A stretch of 5,578 bases of DNA from Burkholderiales bacterium (lineage in GTDB: Bacteria > Pseudomonadota > Gammaproteobacteria > Burkholderiales > JACMKV01). A program made the position numbers and the translations under genes. The stretch lies in contig JACMKV010000402.1 in NCBI GenBank assembly GCA_014379915.1, positions 1-5,578 of the forward strand. Reading direction: 5' to 3'. Below, one piece after another: positions 5,253-5,578 of the stretch (positions are counted from its first letter, which is position 1; each line of letters begins with the position of its first letter). The notes under the pieces are model-generated. The model was given only the letters and a program-made list of their open reading frames with translations. It did no database searches and was not told the origin of the DNA.

Positions 5253-5258
5253 ATTATG
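5253..5258 (-). promoter_or_regulatory. Candidate -10 element for the yqjDEK-like operon
   Basis: The minus strand reads CATAAT, one base from the sigma-70 -10 consensus, and would give a leader of about 45 bases before the DUF883 ATG. Hexamers at 16-18 bases upstream (for example GGTGTT) match TTGACA poorly, so if used it may need an activator or RpoS-type recognition. The 160-bp gap 5201-5360 is the only sizeable space ahead of the operon. Confidence 0.3.
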
Positions 5259-5360
5259 CACGATCAGCAGAGCGAAACACCACTGGTTGCAGCGCTTTGC
5301 CCACCAAAAGCTATGACATCGGCTTAGCCCGGCATGTTCCCGCCGCAAGGTTGAGCCTGA

Positions 5361-5578
5361 TCAGTCGACTTGCTCCGAATAACGCTCGAGCAACATGTGC
5401 TTTTCGTCTTCGACGCGTTCGGCCAAAGCTTCGGCTTCATCGCCGTCGAGTACTTTTCGGGCTTTCGGAAACATTTCCGTTTCTTCTTCTTCGACGTGAT
5501 GTTCGACGATTTCGCGTAACACGGTCAATTTGGCCTCCCATTGATCGTCATCGGTACCGAGATCCTGCATCGCCGACA
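5361..5578 (-). CDS. Hemerythrin (HHE) domain protein, C-terminal part; N-terminus outside window
   Basis: Hemerythrin-like proteins bind a di-iron centre in a four-helix bundle and serve in oxygen, nitric oxide or iron sensing and stress protection. The visible part holds the last two helices. The segment LREIVEHHVEEEETEMFPKA contains the HHxxEE and MFPKARK features of the bacterial HHE domain, including His and Glu residues expected to ligate iron. A charged helix ending YSEQVD follows. An ATG at 5568-5570 is in frame, but the frame stays open to the window edge (codons for Ser-Ala precede it), and a protein starting there would lack the first two helices and their ligands. I therefore treat it as a partial gene continuing to the right. 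The stop is TGA at 5361-5363. Confidence 0.85.
   Translation of the reverse strand, partial: SAMQDLGTDDDQWEAKLTVLREIVEHHVEEEETEMFPKARKVLDGDEAEALAERVEDEKHMLLERYSEQVD

Noticed and set aside
5361..5570. Hemerythrin gene as a complete 69-residue protein starting at ATG 5568-5570
   Set aside because: The frame remains open to the window edge, and such a protein would lack half of the four-helix bundle and its iron ligands.
1..5578. CRISPR array, tRNA or rRNA gene, attachment site
   Set aside because: There are no regularly spaced repeats, no cloverleaf or rRNA-like sequence, and no repeat pair bounding a segment other than the IS30 ends.

Overview
The window looks like moderately GC-rich proteobacterial chromosome, most likely betaproteobacterial. 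I infer this from the DUF883/YqjE/YqjK-type gene set, the IS3 and IS30 transposase sequences and the codon use; no rRNA or other marker is present to settle the taxon. The left 40% is insertion-sequence debris. The right 60% is ordinary chromosomal coding sequence, all on the minus strand.

Left part (1-2273). Positions 1-106 are unassigned flank containing a perfect 13-bp tandem duplication. An IS30-family element (about 107-1247, + strand) follows. It has imperfect 25-bp terminal inverted repeats, and its transposase gene is broken by a net +1 frameshift just before the catalytic Glu. Abutting it, in the opposite orientation, is the 5' three quarters of an IS3-family element (about 1257-2273, - strand). 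Its orfA is frameshifted, and its orfB ends at exactly the codon of its third catalytic residue, nine bases from the IS30 terminus. Both elements look unable to make an intact transposase. The rest of the IS3 element is not visible on the far side of the IS30 copy, so the junction is not a simple nested insertion.

Middle (2274-3876). A gap of about 330 bp has no convincing gene. One frame in it contains a short peptide resembling the N-terminus of glycosyltransferases, possibly a relic. It is followed by a minus-strand gene for a PIG-L/LmbE-type zinc-dependent deacetylase with an additional C-terminal region. Upstream of that gene are two abutting inverted-repeat elements.

Right part (3877-5578). 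A compact minus-strand cluster reads, in transcription order, DUF883/YqjD-type membrane-anchored protein, YqjE-type two-helix membrane protein, YqjK-type protein, and a small coiled-coil protein that I do not recognise. Spacing is +7, -4 and -8 bp, which points to one operon with translational coupling. In Escherichia coli the related yqjD-yqjE-yqjK genes are clustered and yqjD is linked to stationary-phase ribosome binding at the inner membrane; a similar envelope or stress role here is an inference. Upstream, running off the right edge, is the C-terminal part of a hemerythrin (HHE) domain protein on the same strand.

I see no CRISPR array, RNA gene, toxin-antitoxin pair or clear defence system. 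The most unusual coding feature is the fourth small coiled-coil gene coupled to the yqjDEK-like set.
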